This document shows positions 61,461-64,000 of a DNA stretch of 64,000 nt, piece after piece. This stretch comes from Methylobacterium currus (GTDB lineage Bacteria > Pseudomonadota > Alphaproteobacteria > Rhizobiales > Beijerinckiaceae). The translations under genes were made by a program, and so were the position numbers. Position 1 is the first letter of the stretch. The number at the start of each line of letters is the position of its first letter. The stretch is taken from assembly GCF_003058325.1 (NCBI RefSeq), contig NZ_CP028843.1:1541501-1605500 (forward strand). Reading direction: 5' to 3'. The notes under the pieces were generated by a model. The model saw only the letters and a list, made by a program, of their open reading frames with translations. It was not told the origin of the DNA and made no database searches.

Positions 61461-62045
61461 TCAGCGCTGCCGCACCACGGCGACGAGGTAGCGGCAGGGC
61501 TGCCCGCTCCGGTTGGCGAAGGTGCAGTCGGCCGGCGCGCCGAGCGCCAAGCAGTCGCCGGGCTCGAGCACGTGCAGGGTGTCTCCCTCCCGGAAGGTCA
61601 GGGTGCCGTCGAGCATCCAGATCATCTGGCGCAGGAAGGTGTAGGACGCCGCCGGATACGAGACCTCGGCGCCGGCCGGCAATTCCACCTCGGTCAGGTC
61701 GAGGGGATGCTCCACCGGGTGCGGCGAGATTTGCGGTGAGACTTGTCGGCGGCGGTAGCCGGTCGCCGGGTCGATCCAGACCGGCTGCGTCGCGGCGCGC
61801 GCGAGCTGGCCCGTCTCCCCCTCCGCCCGGGCCAGCAGGGTCGAGAGGGTGAGCCCGAAGGCCCCCGAGAGCCGGCCGAGCAGCACGGCGGTCGGGCTCG
61901 CCTCGGCCCGCTCGACCTTGCTGATCATCGCCTTCGAGACGCCGGACCGGGCCGCGAGGTCACCGAGCGACCAGCCCCGCGCTTCGCGCTCCAGCCGCAG
62001 CCGGCGGGCGAGGCCGTCGGTGGGATCGGGCGCGGGCATCGTCAT
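61461..62045 (-). CDS. XRE-family regulator with C-terminal cupin
   Basis: A 194-residue regulator. Helix-turn-helix (about 12-67: LRLEREARGWSLGDLAARSGVSKAMISKVERAEASPTAVLLGRLS in pieces). A RmlC-like cupin domain (about 110-190: DLTEVELPAGAEVSYP, MIWMLDGTLTFREGD, LEPGDCLALG). Such proteins control small metabolic operons with the cupin sensing the ligand. A 12-bp palindrome lies just upstream and may be its operator. Divergent from the next gene. Confidence 0.88.
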   Translation of the reverse strand: MTMPAPDPTDGLARRLRLEREARGWSLGDLAARSGVSKAMISKVERAEASPTAVLLGRLSGAFGLTLSTLLARAEGETGQLARAATQPVWIDPATGYRRRQVSPQISPHPVEHPLDLTEVELPAGAEVSYPAASYTFLRQMIWMLDGTLTFREGDTLHVLEPGDCLALGAPADCTFANRSGQPCRYLVAVVRQR

Positions 62046-62061
62046 CGGACCAGCCTATACG

Positions 62062-62073
62062 GCATCCGGATGC
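62062..62073. promoter_or_regulatory. 12-bp palindrome, candidate XRE operator
   Basis: GCATCCGGATGC is a perfect palindrome. On the minus strand it lies just before TATAGG, a -10-like box for the XRE gene starting at 62045. Its copy-like half GCATCCGG also appears at 62107-62114. Confidence 0.5.
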
Positions 62074-62180
62074 ACCTCACTCCTGACGCAAGGGCAGGAA
62101 ACCGGCATCCGGCGGTGCCGTCCCCAGGTTTCTTCCATCTAAGTCTTTGTCACGGACGCACTTTCCGCAAAACTCGATGC

Positions 62181-63200
62181 ATGCTGGCGAATAGGGCGCC
62201 AGGGGTGCGGGCAGCGAGGCGGTGGAGCGTGCGGGACGGAAGTGGGCGTTGGCGGCTCGGCGTGGCGGCTTTCGGGGCCGCCGCCATCCCGTTCGCGGTG
62301 ATCGCGGCCCTCGATCCGCGCATCGGCCTGCTGCGCCCGCGCCCGGCCGCGGAGGCCCAGGGCCAGGGACCGGGCGCTCATTGGCAGCATTCCCGCGGGC
62401 AGGATTCCCGCGGGCAGGAACTCAGCGGGCAAGAACTCATCGGGCAGGAACTCCGGGGGCAGGCTGAAGGGGCTTCCCAGCGTCCGGCCCGCCTGCCGCA
62501 CCGGCCGTCATCGGGCGAGGAGCCGGCCCCCGAACGGCCCTGCCCGGTCTGCACGGCCGCGCCAGCGGGCCCCGACGGTCCGGCGTCGATCCGCGGCACG
62601 CTCCCGGATTCGGACATCCAGATCCCCGACGTCTCGCGCGAGCGCAGCACCCAGCGCGAGCGGCTGATCGGCTGGACCGCCCATCCCGACCGGATCTCGG
62701 GATCGGCCGCGAGCCTCGATCTGGTCGGCCTCGTCTTCACGGCGCCGCGCCCGCCGGGGGGCGGCTACCGGCCCCTGGCGGTCGACCTCGCGGGCGCGCC
62801 CGACCGCGCCGTGGTGCTGGTGGCCGAGCAGCCCCTGACCGTCGCGCTGACCACCGTCCCGCCGGACCGCGCCGCTTCCCTCGGCGTCGAAGCGGGCGCC
62901 GCCTTCACCCTCGCGGAGGGCCGCCCGGACCGGCTCGCTGGCTTCCGCGCCCTGCCCTATGGCGCCGCCGAGGTCGCGCCGGTGCTCGATCCCCTGCGAT
63001 TCGGGCCCGAGACCCTGCGCGGCTTCTGCGCCGCCCTACGGCTCTGGGCGATGCAGTTCGGCCTGCCGGCCCGGCGCATCCGCTACACCCTGGTCGAGAA
63101 CCCGACCCGGATCGCGCTCGCGGGCGAGGCGGTGCGGAGCGACGGCACGCCCCGCGGCAGGATCTCCGGCAGGCGGCTCGCCCGGCTCTGCCAAACCTGA
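62181..63200 (+). CDS. Membrane-anchored protein with pentapeptide-type repeat, hypothetical
   Basis: A 339-residue protein. N-terminal helix (RLGVAAFGAAAIPFAVIAAL, about 25-44), then a linker with GQ(D/E)-type pentapeptides (about 73-95) from a 15-bp DNA repeat, then a CPVCTAA Cys pair near 122. A large C-terminal domain (about 150-335) has FTAPRPPGGGYRPLAVDLAGAPDRAVVLVAEQ-style strands in pieces and ends RRIRYTLVENPTRIALAGEAV. No known family. ATG at 62181 listed; GTG at 62229 has a better ribosome-binding context. Confidence 0.55.
   Translation: MLANRAPGVRAARRWSVRDGSGRWRLGVAAFGAAAIPFAVIAALDPRIGLLRPRPAAEAQGQGPGAHWQHSRGQDSRGQELSGQELIGQELRGQAEGASQRPARLPHRPSSGEEPAPERPCPVCTAAPAGPDGPASIRGTLPDSDIQIPDVSRERSTQRERLIGWTAHPDRISGSAASLDLVGLVFTAPRPPGGGYRPLAVDLAGAPDRAVVLVAEQPLTVALTTVPPDRAASLGVEAGAAFTLAEGRPDRLAGFRALPYGAAEVAPVLDPLRFGPETLRGFCAALRLWAMQFGLPARRIRYTLVENPTRIALAGEAVRSDGTPRGRISGRRLARLCQT
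62397..62456 (+). repeat. 15-bp in-frame tandem repeat, 4 copies
   Basis: Units GGGCAGGATTCCCGC, GGGCAGGAACTCAGC, GGGCAAGAACTCATC and GGGCAGGAACTCCGG in the 62181 gene, plus a partial fifth. Each encodes Gly-Gln-(Asp/Glu)-(Ser/Leu)-x. Confidence 0.85.
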
Positions 63201-63262
63201 TCCCCGCTGGCCTCGAATCCCCCGCTGATCCTGGGGCCGGTCCGCGACGGGATCCGGCGCGC

Positions 63263-63297
63263 TTGACGCCGTCCCGGTACGCCTTTACCGATCGGTA
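63263..63297 (+). promoter_or_regulatory. Promoter with TetR-type operator
   Basis: -35 TTGACG (63263-63268), 17-bp spacer, -10 TACCGA (63286-63291). The -10 lies inside the perfect 12-bp palindrome TACCGATCGGTA (63286-63297), which is the style of TetR/AcrR operators. It drives the DUF1348 gene and the TetR gene after it. Confidence 0.75.
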
Positions 63298-63314
63298 CAG
63301 AAGAGGAGCCCGCC

Positions 63315-63788
63315 ATGTCCGAGAGCCGCCCGCCGCTGCCGCCCTTCACCCGCGAGACCGCCCTCCTGAAGGTCCGCGCCGCCGAGGACGGCTGGAACGG
63401 CCGCAACCCCGAGAAGGTCGCCCTCGCCTACACGCCGGACAGCCGGTGGCGGAACCGCTCCGAGATCTTCCAGGGCCGCCCGGCCATCGTCGCGTTCCTG
63501 ACCCGCAAATGGGCCCGCGAGCACGAGTACCGCCTGATCAAGGAGATCTGGGCTTGGTCGGACACCCGCATCGCGGTCCGCTTCGCCTACGAGTTCCACG
63601 ACGCATCCGGTGCGTGGTTCCGTTCCTACGGCAACGAGAACTGGGAGTTTGCGGGGAACGGCCTGATGGCGGCACGCCATGCCAGCATCAACGACCTGCC
63701 GATCGCCGAGGGCGAGCGCCTCTTCCATTGGGACCGGGCCGGGCCGCGCCCGGCCGATCATCCCGGCCTGACGGAGCTGGGGCTCTGA
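63315..63788 (+). CDS. DUF1348/SnoaL-like NTF2-fold protein
   Basis: A 157-residue protein of the DUF1348 family (NTF2-like fold). Signatures: [43 protein letters not shown] (in pieces, about 9-55), [33 protein letters not shown], and the ending [15 protein letters not shown]. Often found next to a TetR gene, as here. Ligand unknown. Its promoter carries a palindromic operator. Confidence 0.88.
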   Translation: MSESRPPLPPFTRETALLKVRAAEDGWNGRNPEKVALAYTPDSRWRNRSEIFQGRPAIVAFLTRKWAREHEYRLIKEIWAWSDTRIAVRFAYEFHDASGAWFRSYGNENWEFAGNGLMAARHASINDLPIAEGERLFHWDRAGPRPADHPGLTELGL

Positions 63789-64000
63789 GGGCGCCCCAGA
63801 CCCGCGAGGCGATCCTGCCCCTGCTGGCGGAGACCTTTCGCGAGCACGGCTACGAGGGTGCGAGCCTGTCGGCGATCTCCCGGCGCACCGGGCTCGGCAA
63901 GGGCAGCCTCTACCACTTCTTTCCCGGTGGAAAGGAGGAGATGGCTGCCTGCGTGCTGACCGAGATCGAGACGTGGTTCGAGGTGCGGATGTTCCGCCCC
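63785..64000 (+). CDS. TetR/AcrR-family regulator, cut by the window edge
   Basis: The frame reads [47 protein letters not shown] (in pieces), the TetR helix-turn-helix, and runs off the end of the window. No ATG or GTG start is available. Candidates are CTG at 63785 (overlapping the upstream stop as CTGA, with GGAG about 8 nt before) or TTG at 63728 inside the DUF1348 gene. It probably represses the operon through the palindrome at 63286. Confidence 0.85.
   Translation, partial: MRAPQTREAILPLLAETFREHGYEGASLSAISRRTGLGKGSLYHFFPGGKEEMAACVLTEIETWFEVRMFRP

Overview
The window is very GC-rich, gene-dense chromosomal DNA. Codons end almost always in G or C. The gene set is a KdpFABC-DE potassium system, a CrtI/CrtN-type carotenoid desaturase, polyhydroxyalkanoate-linked genes (PhaJ-like hydratase, PHA-system protein), HWE/HisKA2-type kinases and a solo LuxR regulator. 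Together these point to a Methylobacteriaceae-like alphaproteobacterium (Methylobacterium or a close relative). That assignment is inference from gene content and composition. I see no rRNA, tRNA, CRISPR array, phage genes or complete insertion sequence.

Layout. 1-5.2 kb: uracil permease, a ModA-like binding protein, a conserved hypothetical gene, a solo LuxR regulator, a DMT/DUF606 membrane protein and a small membrane protein. 5.6-8.2 kb: a two-domain KaiC-like ATPase that overlaps an HWE-type histidine kinase. 8.2-13.4 kb: HAD hydrolase, proline-rich protein, SIRT5-like Sir2 deacylase, a secreted protein and a large AsmA-like protein. 13.8-15.2 kb: scoAB CoA-transferase. 15.3-19.8 kb: a four-gene Ugp-like import operon with a metallophosphodiesterase but no ATPase gene. 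20.1-23.5 kb: TfoX-like protein, a MerR regulator with its own operator, CMD protein, cytochrome P450 and a membrane-anchored protein with a sigma-70 region 1.1-like head. 23.5-28.7 kb: YbdK ligase, divergent LysR/aldo-keto reductase, a charged hypothetical protein, a toxin-antitoxin pair and a cupin. 28.7-31.9 kb: metG-tatD-MBL operon. 32-41.2 kb: GH15 glycosidase, two chemoreceptors, di-heme peroxidase, DUF6894-like protein, Rrf2 regulator, short CDF transporter and an alpha/beta-hydrolase remnant. 41.6-49.9 kb: phaJ-like and SpoU methyltransferase genes, the cluster crtI-DUF2141-ABC ATPase-ABC permease, a secreted protein, O-antigen ligase and two very small membrane proteins. 50-59.5 kb: PHA-system protein and kdp operon (two small extra ORFs, kdpF, A, B, C, D, E). 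59.4-64 kb: small hypothetical genes, an XRE-cupin regulator, a membrane-anchored protein, and a DUF1348 gene followed by a TetR regulator cut by the window edge.

Two features run through the whole window. First, interspersed palindromic repeats: a 118-bp element present twice (8203-8320 and 49566-49683), and a shorter inverted-repeat element present two or three times (24708, 47993 and, weaker, 35674). Second, short tandem repeats of 12, 15, 21 or 27 bp sit at gene ends. They alter signal peptides, C-terminal tails, start codons or stop codons (Sir2 tail, the hypothetical at 10901, MerR tail, tatD start, phaJ stop, DUF2141 signal peptide, the 62181 gene). Gene order within operons is tight, with many 4-nt ATGA or GTGA overlaps (ABC pair, kdpC-D-E, crtI-DUF2141, toxin-antitoxin-cupin, metG-tatD), which suggests translational coupling.
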